Of a stretch of 64,000 nucleotides of DNA, positions 32,784 to 41,440 are shown in pieces. The DNA comes from Ancylobacter tetraedralis (GTDB taxonomy: Bacteria; Pseudomonadota; Alphaproteobacteria; Rhizobiales; Xanthobacteraceae). The stretch is taken from NCBI RefSeq assembly GCF_014195655.1, contig NZ_JACICD010000006.1, positions 62,001-126,000 on the forward strand, given 5' to 3'. Numbering within the stretch: position 1 is the stretch's first letter; every line of letters starts with the position of its first letter. The position numbers were made by a program, and so were the translations under genes. The notes beneath the pieces were generated by a model. That model saw nothing but the letters and a program-made list of their open reading frames with translations. It did no database searches and had not been told where the DNA came from.

Positions 32784-34103
32784 ATGGCCAACTATGTCAA
32801 GATCGCCGGTTTTCTGGGCGCCTGCGTCACCGGCGTGGCCCATTTCCTCGCCGATCTGCGCAAGACTCCCGCCCTCGCGGAAGAGGCTGGCTATGGCGAT
32901 GTTCCGAACTTGCCGACGCCGAAGCCGACGCTGATCCCCATCATGAAGGTCGCCGCCGCCGTCGGCTGGTCGCCGGGCCAGAAGCCCTGGCCAGCGGCCG
33001 GCTTCAAGGTCGGAGCTTTCACCGACAGCCTTGCCCACCCACGCTGGGTGTATGAACTGCCGAATGGCGACATCCTCGTCGCGGAGACCGCCGCCCCGCC
33101 TTCCCCGCCCGGCGTGTTCAGCCTGCGCTGGTGGGTCATGGGCTGGGTCATGGCGCGCGCCGGCGCGGGCGTCACCAGTGCCAACCGCATCACCCTGCTG
33201 CGCGACGCGGACGGCGACGGCGTGGCGGAGATCAAGACGCCTTTCCTTGAAAACCTGTTCTCGCCCTTCGGCATGGCGCTGATCGGCGACCAGCTTTATG
33301 TCGCCAATGCCGATTCGGTGGTGCGCTTCCCCTATGTACCGGGCGCGACCCGCATCACCGCCGCGCCGGTCAAGATCTGCGACCTGCCGGCCGGGCGCAA
33401 CCACCACTGGACCAAGAGCCTGGTGGCCAATAAGGCTGGCACCAAGCTCTATGTCGGCGTCGGCTCCAACTCCAACGTCGCCGAATTCGGAATGGCGGAG
33501 GAGGAGAACCGCGCCGCGATTCTCGAGGTCGACATTGCCAGCGGCGCGGTGCGCGTGTTCGCCGGCGGCCTGCGCAACCCGGTCGGCATGGACTGGAACC
33601 CGGTGACCGGCGAACTCTGGACCAGCGTCAACGAGCGCGACGAGATCGGCGACGACCTCGTGCCCGACTACATGACCTCGGTGAAGGACGGCGCCTTCTA
33701 TGGCTGGCCCTATTCCTACTGGGGCGTGGTCGACACGCGGGTAAGCCCGCAGCGCCCCGACCTGGTGGCGAAGGCGATCAAGCCCGACTACGCGCTCGGC
33801 TGCCACACCGCCTCGCTCGGCCTCACCTTCGTCGACGACGACCGCTTCGGCGCGCGCTTCCGCAACGGCGTGTTCATCGGCCAGCACGGCTCGTGGAACC
33901 GCAACCCGCCCTCGGGCTACCGGGTGATCTTCATCCCCTTCACGGAGGGCAAGCCGGGCGGCGCGCCGGAGGAAATTCTCGGCGGCTTCCTGATCAACGG
34001 CAAGGCGCTCGGCCGTCCGGTCGGCGTGCTGGTCGACACGCGCGGCGGCCTCCTCGTGGTGGACGATGTCGGCGATTGCATCTGGCGCGTGACCCCTGCC
34101 TGA
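32784..34103 (+). CDS. Sorbosone dehydrogenase-like PQQ-type beta-propeller protein
   Basis: A 439-residue protein of the soluble glucose/sorbosone dehydrogenase beta-propeller family. Family segments include HPRWVYELPNGDILVAETA, RITLLRDADGDGVAE, LFSPFGMALIGDQLYVANAD, GLRNPVGMDWNPVTGELWTSVNERDEIGDDLVPDY and IGQHGSWNRNPPSGY. A hydrophobic N-terminal stretch (AGFLGACVTGVAHFLA) may be a signal or anchor. Such enzymes oxidise sugars in the periplasm with PQQ, though many lack demonstrated activity. The ATG at 32784 has GGAG. It stands alone, convergent with the MocR gene. Confidence 0.85.
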   Translation: MANYVKIAGFLGACVTGVAHFLADLRKTPALAEEAGYGDVPNLPTPKPTLIPIMKVAAAVGWSPGQKPWPAAGFKVGAFTDSLAHPRWVYELPNGDILVAETAAPPSPPGVFSLRWWVMGWVMARAGAGVTSANRITLLRDADGDGVAEIKTPFLENLFSPFGMALIGDQLYVANADSVVRFPYVPGATRITAAPVKICDLPAGRNHHWTKSLVANKAGTKLYVGVGSNSNVAEFGMAEEENRAAILEVDIASGAVRVFAGGLRNPVGMDWNPVTGELWTSVNERDEIGDDLVPDYMTSVKDGAFYGWPYSYWGVVDTRVSPQRPDLVAKAIKPDYALGCHTASLGLTFVDDDRFGARFRNGVFIGQHGSWNRNPPSGYRVIFIPFTEGKPGGAPEEILGGFLINGKALGRPVGVLVDTRGGLLVVDDVGDCIWRVTPA

Positions 34104-34163
34104 ACGGCGGCGGGCGACACCGGGCGTTGTCGGGCGGCGCACCGGGAACGGCCCCGATCGCCG

Positions 34164-35642
34164 TCAGCGCAGCGCCCGGCCGAGGACGCGCAGCACGTCC
34201 GGATTCATCTGCGCGACGTTGAAGCGCATGAGATCGCCGGCCGACTGCATGACGCTGAACGCGTTGCCGGGCGCGAGAACCACCCGCTCGGCCAGCGCGG
34301 CGCGGGCCAGTTCAGCCGCGTCCCGCCCCTCCGGCAGATGGCACCAGAGGTAGAACCCGCCGCGCGGCAGGGTCCAGGCGGTGAAACCCAGCCCCTCCAG
34401 CGCGTCCAGCATTTCCCGGCGCCGCCGCGCCAGCCGACCGCGTAGCGCCGCGAGATGCTTGCGATAGCTGCCATCGCCGAGCGTGCCGAGCACGAGTTCG
34501 GCCGCCACGGGGCTCGGCCCGCCGAAACCGGTCGCCACCTGCAGGTCGAGCAGCCCCTCGATCCAGTCCGCCCGGGCGACGATGTAGCCGCAGCGTATCG
34601 AGGCGGACAGCGTCTTCGAGAAGCTGCCGATGCGGATCACGCGGTTGAGCCCCTCCAGCCCGGCAAGGCGCGGGGATGGCTCCGGCTCGAAATCGGCGAA
34701 GATCTCGTCTTCCACGATGGTCAGATCATGCGCCGCCGCGGCGGTGAGCAGGCGATGGGCGGTCTGCGGCGACAGCGTCGCTCCGGTCGGGTTATGCAGC
34801 GCGGAATTGGTGATGTAGAGGCGCGGGCGGTGGGTGGCGAGCGCCTCCATGAAGCGTGCCATGTCCGGTCCCGCTGGCGTATAGGGCACACTGACGATCT
34901 TCGCCCGGCTGGCGCGAAGCACCGTCTGGAAATTGAAATAGCAGGGATCGTCGACGAGAACCGTATCGCCCGGATTGAGCAGGAAGCGGCAGAGAAGGTC
35001 GATCGCCTGCGTGCCCGAGGCGGTGAGCAGGATCTGGTCGGTTCCCACATCGAGCCCCTCGGTCGCGCATTGGCGCGCCAGCAACTGGCGCAGCGCGGGG
35101 GAGCCACGCGTGCCGCCATATTCCGTCAGCACCCTGTCATCGGCGCGGGCGAGCGCGCGGATCGCCCGGCGGATGGCCGGCCCGGGCATCCAGTCCGCCG
35201 GCAGCCAGCCGCAGCCCGGACGCAACATGTCCGGCGGCGCATCCAGCGACTGGCGCGACACCCATAACGGATCGATCGCCCGGTCGAGCCGGGGCCCGGC
35301 ATCGGCCAGGGCCACCGGCGGCACGCCGCCCGCGACGAAGAAGCCGGAACCGGCGCGCGAGCGGATCAGCCCCTCGGCGGCGAGCCGGTCATAGGCCTCC
35401 ACCACGGTGGAGGGCGAGACCCGCATCTCGCGCGCGAACCGGCGAATGGAGGGCAATTTCTCCCCGGCCGTGAGGGCGCGACCCGCCAGCCGGCGGCGGA
35501 TTTCGGCCATCACCGCTTCGGTGCGGGACATCGCCATGATGCGCGGCGCCAGATTGTCCGTCGCCACGGAGCCCGTGGCCACGGTGCCAGCGGCCACGGT
35601 TCCCGCCGTGCTGTCATCTGCCGCCAAATCCACCGCCTCCAT
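34164..35642 (-). CDS. MocR-type transcriptional regulator (GntR helix-turn-helix fused to PLP aminotransferase domain)
   Basis: A 492-residue MocR/GabR-type protein. A variable N-terminal leader of about 38 residues rich in Ala/Thr/Val repeats (GTVAAGTVATGSVATD) precedes a GntR winged helix (LPSIRRFAREMRVSPSTVVEAYDRLAAEGLIRSR). The C-terminal fold type I aminotransferase domain follows, with PLP Lys in GSFSKTLSASIRCGY. The ATG at 35642 or the internal methionine at the start of MAMSRTEAV may be used. It is divergent from an EamA transporter, with a repeated ACTGTATGG site between. MocR proteins sense PLP-linked or amino compounds. Confidence 0.9.
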   Translation of the reverse strand: MEAVDLAADDSTAGTVAAGTVATGSVATDNLAPRIMAMSRTEAVMAEIRRRLAGRALTAGEKLPSIRRFAREMRVSPSTVVEAYDRLAAEGLIRSRAGSGFFVAGGVPPVALADAGPRLDRAIDPLWVSRQSLDAPPDMLRPGCGWLPADWMPGPAIRRAIRALARADDRVLTEYGGTRGSPALRQLLARQCATEGLDVGTDQILLTASGTQAIDLLCRFLLNPGDTVLVDDPCYFNFQTVLRASRAKIVSVPYTPAGPDMARFMEALATHRPRLYITNSALHNPTGATLSPQTAHRLLTAAAAHDLTIVEDEIFADFEPEPSPRLAGLEGLNRVIRIGSFSKTLSASIRCGYIVARADWIEGLLDLQVATGFGGPSPVAAELVLGTLGDGSYRKHLAALRGRLARRRREMLDALEGLGFTAWTLPRGGFYLWCHLPEGRDAAELARAALAERVVLAPGNAFSVMQSAGDLMRFNVAQMNPDVLRVLGRALR

Positions 35643-35679
35643 GTTCCCCGCCGCCCCTTGTCGCGCGGGAACTCTTTTA

Positions 35680-35724
35680 ACTGTATGGCTCGTCTGCGCC
35701 ATACTGTTCGGCCTCACCGTATGG
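35680..35724. promoter_or_regulatory. Triplet of ACTGTATGG-like sites in the MocR/EamA divergent promoter
   Basis: ACTGTATGG (35680-35688), CCATACTGT (35699-35707, inverted, one mismatch) and ACCGTATGG (35716-35724) lie between the divergent genes. The two direct copies are 36 bp apart. Tandem and inverted half-sites at such distances are usual for MocR regulators. Confidence 0.6.
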
Positions 35725-35792
35725 AAGCGTGCCTGTCGCCGCAATGCATGCCGCGCTATTGGCCGGGCGGAGCGGACAGGGTGGAGGCCGGC

Positions 35793-36653
35793 ATGCAGCG
35801 CACGAGCGAGGGATGGGGCAGCGGCCTTATCGGCGTGCTCATCTTCAGCGGCTCGCTGCCGGCGACGCGGGTGGCGGTCGGCGGCTTCACGCCGCTGTTC
35901 CTCACCTCGGCCCGCGCGGTGATCGCCGCGCTGCTCGGCGCGGCGCTGCTGCGGGTCCTGCGCCAGCCGCGCCCGGCGCGGGCAGATCTCGCCCCGCTCG
36001 CGGTGGTGGCGCTCGGGGTGGTGGTCGGCTTCCCGCTGCTCACGGCGCTGGCGCTGCAGCACATCACATCCGCGCATTCGGTGGTGTTCATCGGCCTGCT
36101 GCCGCTCGCCACCGCGCTGTTCGGCGTGGTGCGGGCCGGGGAGCGGCCGCGGCCGGCCTTCTGGCTGTTCTCGCTGCTCGGCGCCGCCGCGGTGGCCGGC
36201 TTCGCGCTGGCCCATAGCGGGGCCGCCTCGCCCGCCGGCAATCTGCTGATGATCGCGGCGATCCTGCTGTGCGGGCTCGGCTATGCCGAGGGGGCCCGGC
36301 TCTCGCGGCGACTGGGCGGCTGGCAGGTGATCTCCTGGGCGCTGGTGCTGGCGCTGCCGGCCATGGCGGCCGTTGCCGCCCTCACCCACCCCGTGGACTG
36401 GAGCGGCATTGGCGGGCCAGCCTGGCTCGGGCTGGGCTATGTCTCGGTGTTCAGCATGCTGATCGGCTTCCTCTTCTGGTATCGCGGCCTCGCGCTGGGC
36501 GGCATTGCCGGGGTCGGCCAGCTGCAATTGCTGCAGCCCTTCTTCGGCCTGGCGCTGGCCGGCCTGCTGCTCGGCGAGCCGGTCGCGGGATCGATGGTCC
36601 TGGCGACGGGAGCCGTGGTGCTCTGCGTCGCCGGCGCCAAACGCTTCGCCTGA
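35793..36653 (+). CDS. EamA/DMT-superfamily transporter
   Basis: A 286-residue membrane protein with about ten helices in two EamA repeats: GFTPLFLTSARAVIAALLGAALL in the first, AYLGLG-type (here AWLGLGYVSVFSMLIGFLFWYRGLALGG) and LLQPFFGLALAGLLLGEPV in the second. Members export amino acids, drugs or metabolites. The ATG at 35793 has GGAGG. It is divergent from the MocR gene, which probably controls it, and its 3' end falls in a tandem repeat. Confidence 0.88.
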   Translation: MQRTSEGWGSGLIGVLIFSGSLPATRVAVGGFTPLFLTSARAVIAALLGAALLRVLRQPRPARADLAPLAVVALGVVVGFPLLTALALQHITSAHSVVFIGLLPLATALFGVVRAGERPRPAFWLFSLLGAAAVAGFALAHSGAASPAGNLLMIAAILLCGLGYAEGARLSRRLGGWQVISWALVLALPAMAAVAALTHPVDWSGIGGPAWLGLGYVSVFSMLIGFLFWYRGLALGGIAGVGQLQLLQPFFGLALAGLLLGEPVAGSMVLATGAVVLCVAGAKRFA

Positions 36654-36690
36654 AGCAGCGTTTCGCCTGAGGCAGCGCTTCGCCTGAGGG
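36641..36690 (+). repeat. Three 17-bp tandem copies spanning the EamA stop codon
   Basis: ACGCTTCGCCTGAAGCA, GCGTTTCGCCTGAGGCA and GCGCTTCGCCTGAGGG follow head to tail. The first includes the EamA stop (TTC GCC TGA). Later copies are out of the coding frame, so this is a non-coding expansion of the gene end. Confidence 0.85.
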
Positions 36691-36700
36691 CCGCCTCAGG
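36683..36700. terminator. Hairpin between convergent EamA and LuxR-type genes
   Basis: CCTGAGG-GCCG-CCTCAGG, a perfect 7-bp stem, overlaps the LuxR-type stop codon. It could end both transcripts, but no T-tract follows. Confidence 0.4.
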
Positions 36701-37427
36701 AAACGGATGCGGGCTCATCTCCCATGCCGGCGAGGCGTGTCGAGAGCATGGTGCGGTTGGACACGTCGAGCTTCTGGAAAACGTGCAGAAGATGCGTCTT
36801 CACCGTGCCGAGGCCGATGTCGAGCGTGCCGGCAATGTCGTGGTTGGTCAGCCCGTTGCTGATCAGTTCGGCAATCTCGATCTCCCGGCCGGTGAGCCCG
36901 TAGACCACGCGCAACTGCTGCTGGCGCCGGTGATCGCGGCGGCGGGGATGGTTGCCGAGGTTGAATTCGAGATAGGGCTGCAGCGATGAGGCAATCCGCA
37001 GCGTTTCCTCGGTGATGGAAGGATCACCGGGCGCCTTGAGGATGCCGAGCCCCGCGAAGGGCTCGCCGTCGCGCCAGAACACGAAGTCGAGCACATCGCT
37101 CACCTCGCTGTCGCGCAGGTAGCCGCAATAATGCTCGAACTCGCTGGCCGGGGCGAGGTGCCGATCCTGGCTCATCGTGGCGATGCGCTTGCCCGAGGAA
37201 ACGAGACGCTCGATGTTGAGCGGGTCGAACGGCTTCATGTCGCGGATATAGCGGTCGATATGGCGAAGGCCCGGTCCCACGATATCGGCCACCACCATGT
37301 GGCGTCGGTCGTCGATCCAGTACAGCACCGCCGACGACGCCTGGAACGTGCCCAGCGCGACGCCGCGTATATGGGCGACCTGCTCCTGCGCGGCGCACGG
37401 GGACACAGATCCCGACGGATGGGACAT
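36696..37427 (-). CDS. LuxR-family (NarL-type helix-turn-helix) transcriptional regulator
   Basis: A 243-residue protein. The C-terminal 60 residues are a LuxR helix-turn-helix (LTGREIEIAELISNGLTNHDIAGTLDIGLGTVKTHLLHVFQKLDV). The N-terminal two thirds look like a GAF/PAS-like sensor fold (SSAVLYWIDDRRHMVVADIVG, DFVFWRDGEPFAGLGILKAPGDP) without a receiver aspartate motif. The ATG at 37427 has GGAGGAAG; an earlier methionine at 37466 is weaker. It lies 88 bp after the last Dpp/Opp gene on the same strand and may regulate that transporter operon. Confidence 0.85.
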   Translation of the reverse strand: MSHPSGSVSPCAAQEQVAHIRGVALGTFQASSAVLYWIDDRRHMVVADIVGPGLRHIDRYIRDMKPFDPLNIERLVSSGKRIATMSQDRHLAPASEFEHYCGYLRDSEVSDVLDFVFWRDGEPFAGLGILKAPGDPSITEETLRIASSLQPYLEFNLGNHPRRRDHRRQQQLRVVYGLTGREIEIAELISNGLTNHDIAGTLDIGLGTVKTHLLHVFQKLDVSNRTMLSTRLAGMGDEPASVS

Positions 37428-37514
37428 GATCTTCCTCCGTATCGAGCGAACGATCCCCGGCATCAAGCAAGAAGGCGGCCATGCGGGGGCAGCCGGCCGG
37501 GCCGCGCGCGGAGC

Positions 37515-38513
37515 TCACCCCGGGAAGTGGCAGCACACCTGATGGCCCGGCGCGCGCTCGGCGGGCGCCGGATCGACCTCGGCGCAGATGGCCTGCGCCC
37601 GGGGGCAGCGGGTGCGAAAGCCGCAGCCGGAAGGGCGCTCGGCGGGATTTGGCACGTCCCCGGTCAGCACAAGGCGCTGCCGCGCGCGCTCGCGCACCGG
37701 GTCGGGGATGGGAGCGGCGGAGAGCAGCGCCTGCGTATAGGGGTGCGCGGGGACGCGATACAGCCGATCGCGCGGCGCGCTCTCGACGACCCGCCCGAGA
37801 TACATCACCGCCACGCGGTCCGACATGTGGCGGATGACGGCGAGGTTGTGGGCGATGAAGATATAGGCGATGCCGGTGCGCAGCTGGATGTCCTTGAGGA
37901 GGTTCAGCACCCCCGCCTGCACCGAGACGTCGAGCGCCGAGACCGGCTCGTCCAGCACCATGATGTCGGGCTCCACCGCCAGCGCGCGGGCGATGCCGAT
38001 GCGCTGGCGCTGCCCGCCGGAAAAGGCGAAGGGATAGCGGTCGGCCTGCTCGGGCAGCAGTTGCACCTGCTGCATGGCGCGCACCACCCGCCGGTCGCGC
38101 TCCTCCCGCGGCAGGCCCAGCATGCGCAGGGGTTCGGCGATGTTCTGCCAGGCGCTCATGCGCGGGTTGAGGCAGGCATAGGGGTTCTGGAACACCAGCT
38201 GGATGTCGCGGCGATAGGGCCGCATCTGCGCCGCCGTCAGCCCCACCAGATCGGTGCCGCGAAAGCGGATGCGCCCCGCGCTCGGCCTCACCAGCCCCAT
38301 AATGGCGCGGGCGAGGGTGGACTTGCCGCAGCCGGATTCCCCGACAATGCTCAGCGTCTCTCCCGGCTCGACCTTCAGCGACACCCCCGCCACCGCGCCG
38401 ATGGCGCCGACCTTGCGCGGAAAGACGAGGCCGCGCCGAACCGGGAACTCGACCGACAGGTCCTCCACCGCCAGCAGCGGAACGTCCTCCAAGCGTGTGG
38501 CGGCGGTGCCCAT
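37515..38513 (-). CDS. Dipeptide/oligopeptide-type ABC transporter ATP-binding protein (DppF/OppF-like)
   Basis: A 332-residue ATPase: Walker [27 protein letters not shown], signature [15 protein letters not shown], Walker [17 protein letters not shown], and the C-terminal peptide-transporter cysteine region [14 protein letters not shown] that binds an Fe-S cluster in this family. It starts at 38513, overlapping the DppD-like stop (ATGA). It is the last gene of a five-subunit importer. Confidence 0.92.
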   Translation of the reverse strand: MGTAATRLEDVPLLAVEDLSVEFPVRRGLVFPRKVGAIGAVAGVSLKVEPGETLSIVGESGCGKSTLARAIMGLVRPSAGRIRFRGTDLVGLTAAQMRPYRRDIQLVFQNPYACLNPRMSAWQNIAEPLRMLGLPREERDRRVVRAMQQVQLLPEQADRYPFAFSGGQRQRIGIARALAVEPDIMVLDEPVSALDVSVQAGVLNLLKDIQLRTGIAYIFIAHNLAVIRHMSDRVAVMYLGRVVESAPRDRLYRVPAHPYTQALLSAAPIPDPVRERARQRLVLTGDVPNPAERPSGCGFRTRCPRAQAICAEVDPAPAERAPGHQVCCHFPG

Positions 38514-39511
38514 CAGGCCGGCTCCTTCAGCAGCGTGGCGAGCGCGGGGTCGTTCGCGCGGTGGCAGGCCACCACCGAGCCGCCGATGCGCGTGAGGTCC
38601 GGCAGGCTCGTCCGGCACAGCGGCACGGCGAAATCGCAGCGCGGCGCAAAGGCGCAGCCGGGCAGCCGCTCGCTCAGCGAGGGTGGGGTGCCGGGAATGG
38701 CATGAAGCCGCTCGCTGACATCGTCGATCGAGGGCACGGCGGCGAGCAGGCTGGCCGTATAGGGATGGCGCGGCGCGGCGAAGAGCGGCCCGACCGGCCC
38801 ACGCTCGGCGATGCGCCCGGCATAGAGCACGTTCATGCGGTCGGCGAGGCCGGCGACGAGACCGAGATCATGCGTGATCAGCACGATCGCCATGCCGCGC
38901 TCGGCGCGCAGCCGGGCGAAGATCTCGATGATCTGCGCCTGGATGGTCACGTCCAGCGCGGTGGTCGGCTCGTCGGCGATCAACAGGTCCGGGTCGTTGG
39001 CGATGGCGATGGCGATCACCACGCGCTGGCGCATGCCGCCCGAGAACTCGTGCGGATACTGGTCGAAGCGCCGTTCCGGCGCGGGAATGGCCACCGCCTC
39101 CAGCAGCGAAAGCGCCTTCTGCCGCACCTGCGCCCGCGACATCCCGGCATTGTGCAGGCGGATCATCTCGGTGATCTGCGCACCGATGGTCTTCACCGGG
39201 TTGAGCGCCGTCATCGGGTCCTGGAAGACCATGGCGAGGCGCCGGCCGCGCAGCGCCCGCAGGCGCCGCTCGGGCGCGCCGGCAATCTCCTCGCCATCGA
39301 AACGGATGGAGCCGGAAACGCCGAAATGACGCGGCAGCAGGCCCATCACCGCCAGCATGGACAGGCTCTTGCCGGAGCCGGATTCGCCGACCAGCCCCAC
39401 CACCTCGCCGCGATCGACGGAAAAATCGACATTGGACACCGCCGCCCGCTCGCCGGCGCGGGTTGGGATGGTGACGGCGAGACCCTTGATGTCGAGCAGC
39501 GGCGCGGCCAT
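38513..39511 (-). CDS. Dipeptide/oligopeptide-type ABC transporter ATP-binding protein (DppD/OppD-like)
   Basis: A 332-residue ATPase with Walker [10 protein letters not shown] (final Ser/Thr replaced in the usual GKS(T/S) by KSL, common in DppD), [28 protein letters not shown], Walker [17 protein letters not shown] and the C-terminal cysteines [14 protein letters not shown]. The ATG at 39511 has AGGGAGG and is only 2 bp after the permease stop. It overlaps the DppF-like gene. Confidence 0.92.
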   Translation of the reverse strand: MAAPLLDIKGLAVTIPTRAGERAAVSNVDFSVDRGEVVGLVGESGSGKSLSMLAVMGLLPRHFGVSGSIRFDGEEIAGAPERRLRALRGRRLAMVFQDPMTALNPVKTIGAQITEMIRLHNAGMSRAQVRQKALSLLEAVAIPAPERRFDQYPHEFSGGMRQRVVIAIAIANDPDLLIADEPTTALDVTIQAQIIEIFARLRAERGMAIVLITHDLGLVAGLADRMNVLYAGRIAERGPVGPLFAAPRHPYTASLLAAVPSIDDVSERLHAIPGTPPSLSERLPGCAFAPRCDFAVPLCRTSLPDLTRIGGSVVACHRANDPALATLLKEPA

Positions 39512-39513
39512 GG

Positions 39514-40407
39514 TCAACCTCCCTGACGCGTGCGCGGATCGGCGACATCGCGCAGGCCGTCGCCCAGGAAATTGGAGGCGAGCGAGACGAGAAAGATCGC
39601 CATTCCCGGCCCGAGGGCGATCCACCAGCAATAGAAATTGGACGCGCCCTCGGCGATCATCTGCCCCCATTCCGGAGTCGGCGGCTGGGCGCCGAGGCCG
39701 ATGAAGCTCAGGCCGGCGGCCAGCAGGATCACCTGTCCGACATCCATCGTCATGTTGACGAAGATCGGGCTCCAGCACAGCGGCATGATGTGGTGCGTGA
39801 GCAGGCGCGCGGGCGTGACCCCGCCGACGATGGCGGCATCGACATGGTCGAGCTTCTTCACGTTCAGCACCTGCGCCCGCATCAGCCGCGCATAGATCGG
39901 CCACCAGACGATGATGAGCGCCAGCGCGGTATTGACCAGACCTGGCCCCAGCGACGCGGCGATCGCCATCGCCAGCAGCACGGGGGGAAAGGCCAGCGTG
40001 ATGTCGGCGAGCCGCATCAGCCCGTTGTCGACGATGCCGCCGAGAAAGCCGGCCAGCGCGCCGAGCGTGACCCCGATGCCAACCGCCACCACCAGAACGG
40101 CGGCGGCGATGGGCAACGAGTAGCGCGCCCCGAACAGCGTGCGCACCAGCACGTCGCGCCCCAGCGCATCGGTGCCCAGCCAGTGCGCCGCGCTGGGCGG
40201 CTGCAGGCGGCGGCCGGCGAGGTCGATCGGGTCATAGGGCGTCCAGAGCGGGATGGTGAGTGCCACCAGCACCAGCGCGAGCAGCACCACGGCCGCGAAG
40301 ATCACCGGCACCTGCCGCCAGCCGAGGCGCGCGAAGAAGCTCCCGATCGCCCCGGCAAGGCGCGGGCGCGGGCGGACGTCCCGATGCATCGCCGGCCCCA
40401 TCAGCAT
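39514..40407 (-). CDS. Dipeptide/oligopeptide-type ABC transporter permease (DppC/OppC-like)
   Basis: A 297-residue permease with an N-terminal cytoplasmic tail, one helix, a periplasmic loop (HWLGTDALGRDVLVRTLFGARYSL, the OppC signature), and the coupling segment RAQVLNVKKLDHVDAAIVGG. Three in-frame methionines occur near the start; the ATG at 40407 overlaps the previous permease stop (ATGA) and is preferred. The frame extension towards 41211 is a shadow of the DppB-like gene. Confidence 0.9.
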   Translation of the reverse strand: MLMGPAMHRDVRPRPRLAGAIGSFFARLGWRQVPVIFAAVVLLALVLVALTIPLWTPYDPIDLAGRRLQPPSAAHWLGTDALGRDVLVRTLFGARYSLPIAAAVLVVAVGIGVTLGALAGFLGGIVDNGLMRLADITLAFPPVLLAMAIAASLGPGLVNTALALIIVWWPIYARLMRAQVLNVKKLDHVDAAIVGGVTPARLLTHHIMPLCWSPIFVNMTMDVGQVILLAAGLSFIGLGAQPPTPEWGQMIAEGASNFYCWWIALGPGMAIFLVSLASNFLGDGLRDVADPRTRQGG

Positions 40408-41423
40408 CACGTGGCCTCCCGCATGCGCGGGTCGGCCGCGGCATAGGCGACATCGGTGATGAGGTTGGCGATCAGGAAGCCGAGGCCACCAAGGATGGTC
40501 ACGCCGGTGATCGCGGGATAATCGAGGCTGCGCGCCGCCTCGACCGCATAGGAGCCGATGCCCGGCCAGGAAAAGATGGTCTCCACCAGCACCGAGCCGG
40601 TGATGAGATAGGCGAAGGTGAAGCCGAGAATGGTCAATGCCGGAATCAGCGCATTGGCGAGCGCGTGGTGGACCAGCACGCGCAGCCGCGCGGCGCCCTT
40701 GGCACGCGCCATGGTGATGTAATCCTGCCCCAGCACGTCGAGCATCGAGGCCCGCACCATGCGCGCGACGATGCCCATGACCGACCAGCCCAGCACCAGC
40801 GAGGGCAGGACGAGGTGGCGTGCGGCATCGATGAAGCCCGCCACATTGCCGGCCAGCAGCGTATCGACCAGCATGAAGCCGGTCACGGTGGGCGGCGCCA
40901 CCGCGCGGATGTCGAGCCGGCCGGGGCCGGGCAGCAATCGTGTCTGGACGGAGAACAGGAACAGCGCGATCAGCCCGAGCCAGAACACCGGCAGGCACGA
41001 GCCCATCAATGCCAGCAGCCGCGCGGCATGGTCGGCGAGACTGTTCTGGAACTCGGCGGAGACGATGGCCAGCGCGATGCCGCCGGCGGCGCCGACGATC
41101 ATCGCGCAGATGACCAGTTCGAGCGTCGCCGGCAGCCGCTGCGCCAGATCCTTCAACACGGGCTGCTTCGTGCGGAACGACGTGCCGAGATCGCCATGGG
41201 CGAGGTTCCACACATAGATCGCGTAGCGCTCGGGCACCGAGCGATCGAGGCCCCAGCGCGCCTTGGCGGCGGCCACGACCTCGGCATTGTCGAGATTGCG
41301 CGCGCCGATGATGGAGACCAGCGGGTTGCCCTTGGTGAACTGCGCCAGCAGGAAGGTCGCCGTGACGATCCCGAGCAGCAGGAACGGCATGACCAGCAAT
41401 CGCCGCACGACGACCTTCAGCAT
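40407..41423 (-). CDS. Dipeptide/oligopeptide-type ABC transporter permease (DppB/OppB-like)
   Basis: A 338-residue permease of the DppB type: N-terminal helix LVMPFLLLGIVTATFLLAQF, RYAIYVWNLAHGDLGTSF, and coupling loop ASMLDVLGQDYITMARAKG, ending with the GLGFLIANLITDVAYAAADPRMR signature. It begins 17 bp after the binding protein stop and overlaps the DppC-like gene. Confidence 0.92.
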   Translation of the reverse strand: MLKVVVRRLLVMPFLLLGIVTATFLLAQFTKGNPLVSIIGARNLDNAEVVAAAKARWGLDRSVPERYAIYVWNLAHGDLGTSFRTKQPVLKDLAQRLPATLELVICAMIVGAAGGIALAIVSAEFQNSLADHAARLLALMGSCLPVFWLGLIALFLFSVQTRLLPGPGRLDIRAVAPPTVTGFMLVDTLLAGNVAGFIDAARHLVLPSLVLGWSVMGIVARMVRASMLDVLGQDYITMARAKGAARLRVLVHHALANALIPALTILGFTFAYLITGSVLVETIFSWPGIGSYAVEAARSLDYPAITGVTILGGLGFLIANLITDVAYAAADPRMREAT

Positions 41424-41440
41424 GGCGGGCTCTCAGCCTC

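Noticed and set aside
35643-36527. N-terminal extension of the MocR regulator frame
   Set aside because: The added residues are low-complexity and lie antisense to the EamA transporter; family length is reached from the ATG at 35642.
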